Assembly (NCBI RefSeq): GCF_018139145.2
Contig: NC_059477.1
Location: 37,702,502 to 37,766,501 of the forward strand
DNA length: 64,000 nucleotides
Source: Gymnogyps californianus
Lineage: Eukaryota > Chordata > Aves > Accipitriformes > Cathartidae
Reading direction: 5' to 3'
A program made the position numbers and the translations under genes. Each line of letters starts with the position of its first letter. Positions within the stretch are counted from its first letter, which is position 1. The notes below the pieces were generated by a model. The model was not told where the DNA came from and did no database searches. It saw nothing but the letters and a program-made list of their open reading frames with translations. Below are positions 37,118 through 48,927 of the stretch, piece after piece.

Positions 37118-39494
37118 CCGTCGCACCTTCCCCCGCCCCGGCAGTATGAGACCCGCCGCGCCGCCCAGCCAGCGCTGCGCTCCGGTACGTACCGCCCCGG
37201 GTCGGGGGGGGCGGGCAGCGAGGGGGGCGGCGGGGGGCGCCGGCGGCAGGCGGGGTGTGTGTGTGTGGGGGGAGGCCTTTGTTGTGCTCTCCCCTGCCCG
37301 TCGCCCGTGCCGGCGGAGCGGGGCGGGCCCGGGTCCCCCCTGCCCAGGGCAGCGGCCTGCGGGGCCCTTCCCTCGGGCCGCGGGAGCGGCGGGGAGGCCG
37401 GCTGCGAGCGGCGGGCCGCGCTGCTGCCGGGAGGGCCGCTCCCGCTCCCCCTCAGCGCGTCGCCTTTGCTCTGGTGAAGCCTCCTCGCCCTCGGAGCCGG
37501 TGCTGGCCCGGCACGCACGCACCGAAGAGGCTTGTGACTGATGTTGTTTCCACGTATGTAATCCATACCTTGGGCAGGACGCGCTTCGTAATGGGCTCAT
37601 GCAGGCCCTGGCATGAGTGCTTTCAGCTGCACGGCTGCGGAAGGCATTCGTACGAAACAGTCCTTAACATTTTATGTTCCTTGTGTGCTCTTCTTATCCT
37701 AAACTGCGATGTGACAGTTTGCTCTGGGAAGTTCACATCTTATAAGGAAAAAAATGGGGGTTTTGGCTCCCTTCTTTGGGCTGTGGCAAACTTTCGGGGA
37801 CGCTGTAGCAGCAAGTGAATAATGTTTAAAAGCTCACGCTTGATTCATCTGTGCTGCGTGCACCATTTTATACGTGGTCAGGAAGTGGAGTTGACTAACA
37901 CTGGTTTTCACCTGATGATGTCATCTACTGAAATTCACTGGGGTCCGGTGAAATTTGCATCACATTAAGGCTGTCTGAGAGCAGAAGTAGTTGAGAAAGA
38001 GCATGAAGAATGGAAAAAAGCAAAACAAAGAAAACAACATGAGTGCTACTGATGAGTTCACAGTATTTTTTTAACTGCAGCATACTAAAATCGACAGTTT
38101 ATTTTAAAATGCAGCTTTGCTTTGTGAAGATATTCTTAACTTGTTTTCTAAAATGGTGTTAAGAGTTATAAAAATAGTATTTGAACAAAAAGGATTGTTT
38201 CCAACCTCCTGCCAGGAAGAACAATCTGTGAGAGTCAAGCTGGGTCATTCTTTATTCTTATCAGTTCTGCAGAATGCATTATTTTGATAGATATCCCATA
38301 TGGCTGGAGGAATTTGTACCACAGTGGTGCTGAAGCTGAGCCATTTGTATGACTGCCAAGGCATTTTGTTTAACTGTTAAAAAAGGTTCTGTTCCTTCTT
38401 CTGTTTTTACTAAAAACTTTATTATTTCTGGAAATAAAAATCCCTTTTTAGAGGCACACTTAGCAGTCACTGTCACTTCTGAAAGTATTTTACCTGGCTG
38501 GTAAAATACCTCTATCTGGGCCTTCTGGGATGTGTGACTAGGACAAACGTAAATGTTTGTGAAGGATTTCCAGTGTGTGTCTACTGCGTGGTATTTTCCC
38601 CCCACTCTGTAAGTGGATATTTGCTCAGGAAAGGGAAAATAATTTTTAAACAATATGCCTTTTGTATATAAAGCTGCAAACATGGCAGGGTTTGGTACAT
38701 TACCAGAAACTACTTTTAACTCTCTTCTGGAAACCTGAGATTTTAAATATCCAGAAATATCCTTGGTGTTATATTGCCTTGAAACAGCTTTCTGCCAAAC
38801 TTTTAACTTCAGTACTTTGCAGTCTGCTTTTAAACTGTCAGTGAAAACAAAGAATTACATTCTGAACTTGCATAGGCGTTGTGAGCTACTTGTTGCTATT
38901 AAAAACTTATATATGCTGTAGACAAATATAAAATGAATTTGAAAAGCCACCAACTTTTTTCTGGCCTTATCACCGATTTCAATTGTCAGTGCATACTGCT
39001 TACAGTTCTTGGATGTTCAGTTGAAATCACATGTTGTAAAACTACTTTTTTCTCTCTTTTTTTCCTGTGTGTTGTGTTTATCTGTTAATTTTTGTGCCTT
39101 TGAAAGCACCTAAACATAAATATACAGGAGAGATAATGAAACCAGTTGTTGTTAACAGCATAAGTTAAAATGGAAAAGAAATAGCTGAGGGCAGTAATAG
39201 GTAGTGTAGTTAAGACTTGCATGTGGGTCTCAATGACTTCTCTTTTTATTCATTCTTCCTTGGTTTTGTGTCTGCATTTGTTGTTTTCCCGTTCTTTCAT
39301 ATAGAGTCTCTTCACATCTCTACCTTCTCTGTTTGTTTTTTTTCTCTCTACATCTTATGCCCCTGTAGAAATGATTGTAGTTAGAAATTTGTCCTGTTGA
39401 ATTTTTTTCCAGGTTCTGGGGTACACTCAGAAGTAGGCTTATGTGTGTCTTGCGTTACAAAACTACTCCATCCCATTTTGGTTTGAGTTTGGTT

Positions 39495-39507
39495 CCCCCC
39501 CCCCCCC
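39495..39507 (+). repeat. 13-base C homopolymer in intron 1
   Basis: An uninterrupted C run flanked by ggtt and attgatg. It is a simple homopolymer with no further sign of function. Confidence 0.95.
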
Positions 39508-42500
39508 ATTGATGACAAGTGGATGTTTGTGGTATTTTTTTCTGACCATTTTTTGTGACAGGCTCGTGTGCTCCGTATAGGCATTTCTGTCTCTGTAAAA
39601 AGCAGTCTACAACATGCTGCCCTTTCTGCTGCCTGTATATTTGGCAAAACGTGGTTAAGAGTAAGGAAATCTAAATGAGATTATTACACTCATTAAAAGC
39701 AGTGACCTGATACTTGTAATCATAAAATCCTCTGATCTTCAAAATACTGTGCCCTGGATCAAAACGTGAAGACTTTGAAAAGCGTCAGTGTTGTTCCTTT
39801 CCCACTTTTGTTTTAGAGCTTCCCTCACTACCTATGTTAAAGCACTTCACCTTCTTAAGAGTCACAGTTAGTGCTTCCTTAACCGTCTCCGTCAAATCAG
39901 CTAGTATGCCACACAGTCAACTAATGATAGGGCAGCAAAACGATGTACTGATGATATATTAACTTGTGTGAATTACGTAGTTTCAGAAGTCTACTAGCAC
40001 AGTGATGTTGGAGGGACACGCAGCCCTGTCCTGTCTCTGCAGAGGTCAGACTGAGGAGGAAGAGCAGTTGGGTAGCCAGACAAGTTCTGTGTTCTGTCAC
40101 CTATGTCCTGGGCCCTGCATTTTTAGGGTAAAATAGAAGGCCCTTGCCTCAGTCGTTGTCTAATGTGTGCTCCATCATGTCAGAGATGTGCTCTCCAAGA
40201 GGCTTTCATACCTTGGCTCTTGATTCCCTTTCCTCTCTCTGCAAAATGTGTGCATATTCACAAGAGACTTCTTCCTTGCTTTGGTTTCTTGAGAAACTTC
40301 CAGTTTATGTCCTTATGACACTTTGTTTCTGTTTGTTCTTGTCCCACCCATATCACAAGGACTCCTATTGGAACTGTCCCTTTGAAATGGAAGTAGGAAA
40401 TCTCTCCTTCAGTTTGTGCTCGGTACTTAGGGGAGAATTGTCGCAACTGCGTGAGGGGTGGAGGTATTTTCATAGTGGCGATTTAGATGTTGTAGTAGTT
40501 GTTACTGAGAGAAGATGGTCACTTGCCCTAGTTCAGTGGGTTTCTTAAGTAGTGTGTATACTATGTTTTAGAGTGTGTATTGTTTTGCATAAACGTTTCT
40601 TTTTTTTGGTAATGTTTTAGCTATTCAGCTTGTGTGGTGGGGCTGAATTTTGGCAGGAGTATATGTTCAGTATTGGAGTGAGCTTAAACAGAAAAAACCC
40701 TCGACCCTCTTGATTCCATTTTATCTGAGCTTAATAGCTTACCGATGTGGTTTTTGGTAACCTGGTTAAAATTATTCTTTCTCAGCTATAAAGGTTTTTT
40801 AATATTCTTTACAAGGAATCACTTTGCAAGCATGCATGTATCTGTCAACGTTGTTGTGATCAGCGTTTGCATATAGCAGTTAGGAAATGTAGTGGAAAGT
40901 GAGATACTCTTTCAGCTGAATCAGAAACTCATTGGCATGGAGTAATCTAGGGAGCTCACATGTACGGATTCCCTGAATTAGATTACTTATCCTTGATATT
41001 GCCTTGTATCTCCCATCAGCCATTTATCATTTGATTTTTGTGAAGAATACTACACTTGCCACTTTTCATTGGTTACTTGTCTTTTTCTTTCTGTGGAAAT
41101 CATAAAAAATAGGTGACATAAACCAAATGTAATATGTTATTTCCAGAATTTGACAGTTGCTTTAGTGAAAAAAGCTAGTTTCTTTTCCATACTGCTTCTT
41201 CAGAGATTAAAGATGGACTAAGCGATTTCAAAGTGGACTTCACGTGAAGTTCAATGCTAGGTGAATGGGGAGAGGAATTTCTGTGTTGAGTTCTCACCTC
41301 TATAAAAGAGGCTGCTGCATGTACTTGTAACCTTTTTTATAAGCATTAGAAATGTCTAGTGTGTTCTCCCTTGATTTCATTGCTAAATATATGGAATGAA
41401 GCTGGTGGGTTTTGTGAGCACTTCCAAGATGATAATTTACTTGTGTGTCTGAAGGCTTTTTGAGACTTTTTTTTTTAAATTAAACAAACTTCAGATCTTA
41501 GCTCACTTGGCTGATAAGCATTATTTGAAGCTCTAGTTTGATTGTACTCTTGCTGTAGGATTGCTTTAGAATAGACAGCTGCTTAGCCTTTAATTGGTAC
41601 TTTATCAATTGAGTAGTGAACAATCTGTGCCTGTTCCATCCACCTTTGTTCGTGTGACATTTGCTCTTTGCGCTATATTGTGACTTGACTTCTTAAGTAG
41701 TTCAAAGGTGAATTATCATTTGATGTGTAATTTAACTGGCTAGTTTACAGAGAGAAAAAGCAATTGTGTGCCAGGGAGAATGCAACAGAGTAGCTCTTGG
41801 TGTAGGCAGTGCTGCTGCTCATGGAATAAATGTCTCCAGCAGTTGGGAAACTTCCAAAGTTCATGGGGTGGGAACTTCTTATTCTTGTACCTGCCTCTGT
41901 TGTGCACTGGCGAGGATCACTGGGTGAAACTTGGGAGCCAGGCTTTCTCTCAGCTTCCTTCCTGGTTGTTCCTTTAATGTTCATCCCCTCCCAAGAGCTC
42001 ACTTACCAGTTGGTCAAGTCACTTGCAAAATCAATTCCTAAGTAGGGTTACAAATGGAGATGAAGGGAATGGGGGCAAGCAATGATTTGCACTTGGCAAA
42101 AGAAAACAAATGGCTTGTTTTCTTGTGTATTAAATATTTGGAAAATTAATTAGACTTGGGTGTCTCTAAAAGGGTTTGGGGTTAGTTGCATCAGCTGTTG
42201 CTTCCTGAACAACTGAAATTACGTGTAGGTGCAGAGCTCATTCTGGCCTGAGGAATTGCTGGTATAACTTTCTCCTCTGGTATCATACTTTCTAGTTCTC
42301 TGTTCCATGGTGACTTTTTCTTTGGAAAACTACTTTTCCCAAAAGTTTTAATTTTCCTGGATTTCTTATTCAGTTTCTAATTGATGGATCTGTTTTCTCC
42401 ATCAGCATGGCCTGTAGCCTGTGAAGGACAGACGTTTTCAATATATGGACTTTAAGTAAAAAATCACTGGTTTAAGTTGAAATAAAATCTAAATACAAGT

Positions 42501-45500
42501 CATCTGTTGCTTCGAGTGCTTAATGTATTAATCTAATGATTCAGATTAGTTAGCTAATAATTTCTGAAAGTTGTTTAGAGGAGGCACTTGTTTACTGTCT
42601 GCAGCATTTAACACAATAGGGCTCTGAATTACTTAATCTGTAGACATTACCTCAGCAACAAAACAGCACTCTTTGGTGGCAATTTTTCTTAAATTTTAAA
42701 ACAGATGGATTCCTTGTTAACTGAGTTTAATTTGAGTCACTTGTGTGTTTGTAATAGAAACTCTTGAAGATAAAATCAGAACTGTTTTGTAATGAATTTA
42801 CATAAGAAGTGCTTAATATAGGTTGCTTCAGCTTCTGGGATGGAGCAGTATATAATGAAAATATTAAACTTTAACTCCTTTTTATGAGCATCACATGTAC
42901 CGGTGGTCACACTGATATGTACATATCAAATTGAATAACTGCTCTTGTAACAGAGGACAAAATACAGTCATTTCAACTAATACGTTGTGTCTGCGGTGTG
43001 TGTGAAGTTAATTGTAGCAAGTATTTGCATACATCTGGATTTGTACCTGTTTTTAGGTGTTTTTTCACGCATTTGGAAAGTTCTGCTTACAGTCTGTATG
43101 AACTCATTTAAAGACTTGAGTCATACTACTTCAGTTCTGGAGATGTTATACTAGAAACCAAATTGTCGGAAATCTCTAGCTGCTTTGGGTAATTGTAGGT
43201 TAATATAATACATTGCTGTACTGACTGTCAAAGTTGGTGCGATCTTACTCTTAGGTCTGGTACTGCATTTGGCATATCGTGGTTTCAGAGGAGTAGAATG
43301 TATGAAATCTAGTTTCAGTGTTTGTTTGATCTCCCTGCAGAATATGTCAAGGTAGATTTTGCTTGTTACTTATATGCACATAACAAACAAACAAACTTTT
43401 TAAATTAAAAATGGCAGCAGAAGAGTATTTGTGCTGCAATGGCTGATATAGTTTGTAAGAAACTGAAACTTCATATACTGAAGAAGTTTGCATAAATACA
43501 TTTTTGCAAGTTTTGCAAAATATGCTGGGCAGGTGGTTGATCTGCGGAAAAAAACCCAGTAAATACATCTGGAAGACTTGAATTAATACTATTACGTCCC
43601 ATGAGAGGCTTCTGGTTAGGAGAGTTCCTGTCTTGCTTATGGCAAAAGAAGATGCCTTATCAATAATGTTCTCCTAAAGTGTGGTTGTTCTTTCTTTAGG
43701 AAAAAAAAAAAGGTGTGGGGGGGAAGCATAATATAAATAAAAGTAGAAGAAAAGCTTACATAGGCAGTAGCCCGCTCAAAATTTGTGTGGTAAACTTTGT
43801 ATCCAGAGTTAGTTGCTATAATTAGTTATATTAATAAGATTATCAAGAAAAATCAACCTTTATTCTGTAGTTAGTAGTTTGGAATATTGTTTTACAGGCC
43901 AGGCATGATTTTTAATAATTTAAATGCCTTTTGTGTTTGGAAATGTGCCATCCCCTCCAACAATTGTGAGACTCCGCTCACTGAGTAGTGAGAGGAAAAA
44001 TATATCGCAGTAGCATCATCAAATGTTAGTCTGGGTAACTAATGAAGTATAGTGTCTAAGCCTTCACACAGGTTTTCAGAGTCACTTGTAAAGACAGGCT
44101 CATCACTCGGTGTTAGCTGACTTCGTGATTTCCTGATACTAAATTGCATTTTTTCATTCTGTTTGTTTTTCTTTTTTGTGAAAGCAATTTTCTGTGGCTG
44201 CACCGCAGGCATTGCACTGCGCTATGTTTAACGAGGTGGCCTCGTCAGGATGATTCACAGCAGGGTTATGTCTCATGTGGATGGAGGCAAAAAGCAGCAG
44301 ACTTGCGTCCGCTTTTGGTCTGCCTTCTTTGACAGCACCGAAGATGAAACCAAATCTATTTACTTGCCATAGCCAGTGCAGGACTTTGCAAGCCCAACTG
44401 TCCTAGGGCATCAGCAAAGCAAGGAGGGATATTTGGCTTATTCAAGCGTAGATGTCAGTGGGCGATTGCCTGGGCAGTCTGCAGCCTGTGCAGCACGCTT
44501 TCTGGAGGCATGGCTTCTGGTAATAGGACAGCTGGTTGCAGTAGTAGTTCACGGCGTGGTGATTTGGGGAGTGTGTTGCCAGCAAGAGCCTCTTGAAGGC
44601 AGCTGAAGCAGCTTATGAAAAGAGAGTTTGGTCTGATAGAACTTACTGCCTTTTATCAACCCCCTTGCATTTGTCAAACTGAAATCTACTTAACCGTGCC
44701 CAGATTAGCCGGGCCACCCCAATAGCCCTACGCCAGCCTGTTTGCGTTGTGTTTACCTTGCTGTTGTTTTTAAACTTTAGTAAAACCATCTACCTGTAGA
44801 GGAACAAACTGATAGCATAAGGAGACTGTACTGGGGGCGGGAGGGAAGTGAGCAAACATCCTGTTCAACAAGATGTGAGTAAGATTTTACACGCTCACAC
44901 CTTCGTAACTAGGGCTTTTAGCAAGACAGCATTTTTCTGATAGTTTTGCATATAGTCTTAGGCCTCAATTTAACCCTCAAAGAGTTTGCACAGGTTTTGT
45001 CAAGTGAGCAGATGACATGTTAACCTTTTGGAGAAAGACCCCTAGCATGGAAGCCTAATGTGGAGTAAGCTGCACCATCCCCTGCTCCTTTTCCCTCTCA
45101 CCCCAGGTAAGCAGTCTGAGGTTGCAAATCGAGCAATGAGTTCTGCAGTCTCAACTGCTGGAGAAGCAGCAGGGCTTGGTGTTGCAAAGCAAGAAGTGGT
45201 TATTGCTGAGTAGTCTTTTCTTGTGAGGCATCAAATGGTTGTGTGGAAATTGAAAGCTATAGAAATCTTTTAACGCTCAAACTCATATTAAAGAAATAAC
45301 ATTTGTGAGGGGAAAAATGTGATACTCCTTTTGGTCTCAGGACTTACTCTTTCTAATCCATAATTTTAAAAGCTTATGGCTGCTGAGTTTGCTCAACTTG
45401 TCTGTCTAGAGAATTAAGAGGTACTTTGAAAATTTTCTTCTGTCTTCAGCAAGTAAGACTGTGCTGTAAGTGGGAAAAGTCGTAGGAAACTGCAAAGGTT

Positions 45501-45663
45501 TAAATTGCTTTTGTTGTGGAAAAAGGGATCTTAAGCAGATTATTTTGGAATTGTTCTTAAATCCAAAAGTATAAGCAAAACAATATCTGGATGTTTTTGA
45601 AACAATAGGAGAAGTTGTGTGCTTGTCTTTGAACTTCAGAAACCAGTCTCTATTGGACTGAAG

Positions 45664-45728
45664 TTGGGAGCTGGACTCAATGATCCTTATGGGTCCCTTC
45701 CAACTCAAGATATTCTACGATTCTATGA
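45664..45728 (+). mobile_element. CR1 LINE 3' end fragment in intron 1
   Basis: The sequence gggagctggactcaatgatc, followed by gggtcccttccaactcaaga and tattctacgattctatga, is the conserved CR1 3' terminus with its octamer tail (ttctacga/ttctatga). Only about 65 bases remain; the rest of the element is absent by 5' truncation. It lies in the same orientation as SPOPL. Confidence 0.8.
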
Positions 45729-48700
45729 ACTTTTAGAATTTTCTTTTTTACCTCTGTGGGTGTGAACCTGTTTAGCCACAGTCCAAGACTGAGACGTCAA
45801 GTTTTGCTTGCCTTGGTCGCTTTCGTCAGGTCTTCATATAGCTATGCTTTCAAAGATTCCTACTTCATATTCACCAAAGCAAGTGAGTGTGCAGCTCTAC
45901 CTCTTGACCTACCTGTCTTTCCTAGGATGCTGTCTGATCAGCTGTTGTGGATGAAATTTAATACCCAGTCCATTGAAATGAGTTCAGTTTCAAGACTATT
46001 TGGGTGAACTAACATCAAATGCAGTTTGGTCCTCTGGCAGAATTGAGTTTTGGGCTTTGGAAATCGTGTAGGTTTTTTCCTCAATTTCCTAGCTTGTAAG
46101 TATCAGTTGGTTTTTTGCACAAAGTGTAATACTCTTTGTGACTGGTTTGGTACGAGGCATAGAACAGGCCTGAGATGAGCTGTACCTCTCACAAAATTTC
46201 CGTGAAGGTGCAGCTGTGTGCACGAATGTGTCCACTGTTTGCCATGATAGGTAACAAGGCAACAAATGAATGATCAAAACCCCCTCCTGATAACATCTGT
46301 GAGTATGAGCTTTTGGCTGCTGAAAGTGGTAGTACCATTTCAGTGTGAACTTTTCAAGTGATAACGATCTGCAGAGGTTAATGAGGAGAGTGTTCTGCTG
46401 CTGTTGCTCTGTACAACTTCTCTGCAGCAAATGAAAGCAGCTGTCTCCAGAGAGTATAGTCCAGTGCTTTTCACAAATCTTATAAATTTAAAAAGAAAAC
46501 CAAATCGAAACACCCCCAACTAACTGTGAATCTGCTGGAGAAAGAAATTGTTACAATTGAAGTCAACTTTCTGTTGGCTAATATGGATATTTCTGTTTCA
46601 CGTGCGAAAACAAAAGTCAAGATTAGCATTTTCAATTTGGTGAATTCTTGATTGTAACTGAAGTATTTAGGGAGAAAATGTCTTCATTTAATATAGTTTC
46701 ACATGCCAGTGGTTTGTTTGAGTAAGAGTAATGGAGTGAAACTAAGGAGGGGAAAAGATCACTTTGGCTGTATACCAGGAAAAAAACCCCAACCTTATTC
46801 AAATAGAATAGCTTCCTAAGAGGAATCGTGGTGGAAATACCCATCTTTTGGGTCTCATAAAACTAGACTGGGCAATGAAATTGAAATATGCTGTAAGAAA
46901 TAATCTTGCATTTCTTCTCCAGGGAAATGCATAGATGACTCCTGTAGGGAATGGTCTAGGTTATCTAATAAGGAGTGCGATGGGTTTCCTATATTACAGA
47001 ACAATAATGCAAGGCTAATGCTGAGGGATTTTTATTAATAAGCTTGGCTGATGTGAAGTAGGCAGTTACAGTTCAAGCTCTGCTGGGCACTAGATTTTCT
47101 CTCAGCTGAGGTAAAATTCAACTTTATTTTTCAAAGGCTTAAGATAGGAAAGAAAAAGCCTGAAAACTACATGTACTCAGCTTTACAGTTTTTACAACTA
47201 ATAGATAATCTTGCTAATTTTGAGTTGCTGACTTCAATGTTATCAGTCATAGCTACACCATCCTTCTGAAAAGCTGGGCATTTTCACGTGTGCTGGGTTT
47301 TGCTTTGCTGGGGCTCTTCTGCTGGAACCACCTCGAGGATGTGCTTTTGAACTCTGGAGTCTTAGTTGTGGCTATTTTAAGATGTCTCTGACCCCAGCTG
47401 CCTGCCCTATCTCTGCTGGAATTTTACTGTCCCTGGAGCAGGGGTGACAGGGGATGTATACGTAGTTTTTCAGCTGTCACGGTCCTGTCCAGGGTAGTAT
47501 TTTTTTCTCACTGGAGGACTGTGGAGAGGGTTCTGAATTGGCTTGTGGTGTGGGTGCTGAAGGGTGTGTGTTTCTCCTGGCTGGGCGGTAGCTTCCAGCA
47601 GAGCTGGTGGATGACGAGGGTGAGATCTTAAGCTTGAAGCACGTAGGAGCAGCCAGAGCTTATGATTTAAGCCCCAAAGCTGGTTTAGGTTTGTGTAAAC
47701 TTGGTTGCTATTGTGTGGTTCCAGAGCAAACATATACTTAAATGAGCATTTTTTAATATTATGTTCTAAAAAAGCCAAACCTCTTCCTTTTAACTATTAT
47801 AGACCTCTCACTTCTTCAGTAAGTGTCATAGGGTTTCCTGTGTGTAGACCAACTGCTATTCCCTTCCACTTGCCCTGAAAGGGAAACATTTTGTATGTTA
47901 GAAGTACTACAAATAATGTAAAATGTAGTATATCCTCAATCTATAGTTTTTCTAACTTAGTGGGGTGGATATATACGACTGCAATTGTTTAAGTATTAGT
48001 AATACTGTTCACTCAAATGTCACAGTGATAGATAGCGATTAACTTCAATAAATACTAAACACTATTTAAATTTTCTAGGTATATCTTGAGTCTGTTTTCA
48101 GAGAAGCAAATGATGATACTGAACAAATTGGAAAACTGCCTAAGCTTAATAGACCTTTCAAATGTCTGTTATTGTGTTGTGTATCATCCAGCAGAAAATT
48201 TAGTTTAATATTTAGCTATATAGGAAATACGCAGCAATTCTTTCAAAAAGATCAATTGTGAAGAGATGCAAATCCTGCTAATGAAGAAATGATCCTATCT
48301 TTTCCAAAGTTCAGTTTTTTTTCCTATTAGTAATGTCTTGCAAATTTTTGTAAGCATAATCGGCTTACAAGACAAACTCTTAAACAGAAAAAATGATAAA
48401 TTTCTCTCTTCAACTGGATATTTTTTGAGTCCCTGAGATTCAGTGAGAAAGATAATGTCTCTTGTGTGGATTTGAGCGGCATTCAAGCCAGTTTAATCAG
48501 CCACAGGATTTTCATGCTACTGGATAAGCATGACCCAGGTGATGGTTGGCTGACACAAGTCGTTCTGTGACCAAGGAGAAAGGGGCATGGCTTTCTTTGC
48601 TCTTAAACAGTTTGGCCTTCATAAGTTGATGTTCCCTAGAACTGCACAAGTCAACCAGAGCATTGCTTCAGATGAGAGGGTGCAACAGTAACTTAGTCTT

Positions 48701-48909
48701 GGGCCTCAAAATGTCTTTCATTTCAGACTTAACCATTTTGATCTGGTTGGTTTGTTTCTTCTATTTTTAGCTTCATGTATGTATTCTCTCTCACCCAAGA
48801 ACTGATAAGATAGTGAACCTTAAAGCAGTTCAATAGTTTTCCCAGGAATTTGCCTCCTCGGTAATTTAAAAAGCAAAACTGATTTCTTGAATAACAAGTA
48901 CTGATAGAT

Positions 48910-48927
48910 AGTATTATATATAATACT
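48910..48927. other. 18-bp perfect AT palindrome, with nearby partial copies
   Basis: AGTATTATATATAATACT equals its own reverse complement. The word ataatact recurs twice just downstream (about 48939-48957), forming a short AT-rich cluster in intron 1. It may extrude as a cruciform. No protein site is implied. Confidence 0.8.

Larger units (their letters stand above)
36940..37184 (+). other. SPOPL: SPOPL exon 1, non-coding (5' end uncertain)
   Basis: The 3' boundary is a consensus donor: tccg followed by GTACGT at 37185-37190. The 5' end is a guess from the ETS-type site. Assignment to SPOPL rests on three things: the only CpG island on the + strand upstream of the coding exons, the lack of any competing promoter in between, and the need for an upstream exon to join the acceptor at 54897. 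The known gene structure also has a non-coding first exon. Short upstream ORFs at 37061-37117 and from 37146 lie in this exon. Confidence 0.6.
36490..37560. promoter_or_regulatory. SPOPL: CpG-island promoter of SPOPL
   Basis: About 1.07 kb is very GC- and CpG-rich, in sharp contrast to both flanks. It covers the inferred non-coding exon 1 and its splice donor. I see no TATA box. GC boxes lie at 36823-36838 and 36879-36890 and an ETS-type site at 36947-36956, followed by a CGG repeat: a typical broad-start housekeeping promoter. Long open frames on both strands here, up to 334 codons, come from the scarcity of stops in GC-rich DNA and are not genes. Divergent transcription to the left is possible but not shown. 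Confidence 0.85.

Noticed and set aside
36412..37818. Long open frames on both strands in the CpG island, up to 334 codons
   Set aside because: They overlap each other in most frames, are extremely Pro/Arg/Gly/Ala-rich and follow the GC-rich island exactly. The scarcity of stops in GC-rich DNA explains them.
38279..38683. 134-codon - strand open frame in SPOPL intron 1
   Set aside because: No family resemblance, no convincing splice or poly(A) context, and the length is within chance expectation for 64 kb.
5456..48273. Octamer ATGCAAAT words at 5456, 29035 and 48266 as regulatory sites
   Set aside because: About two or more copies are expected by chance in 64 kb of AT-rich DNA, and they are not clustered.
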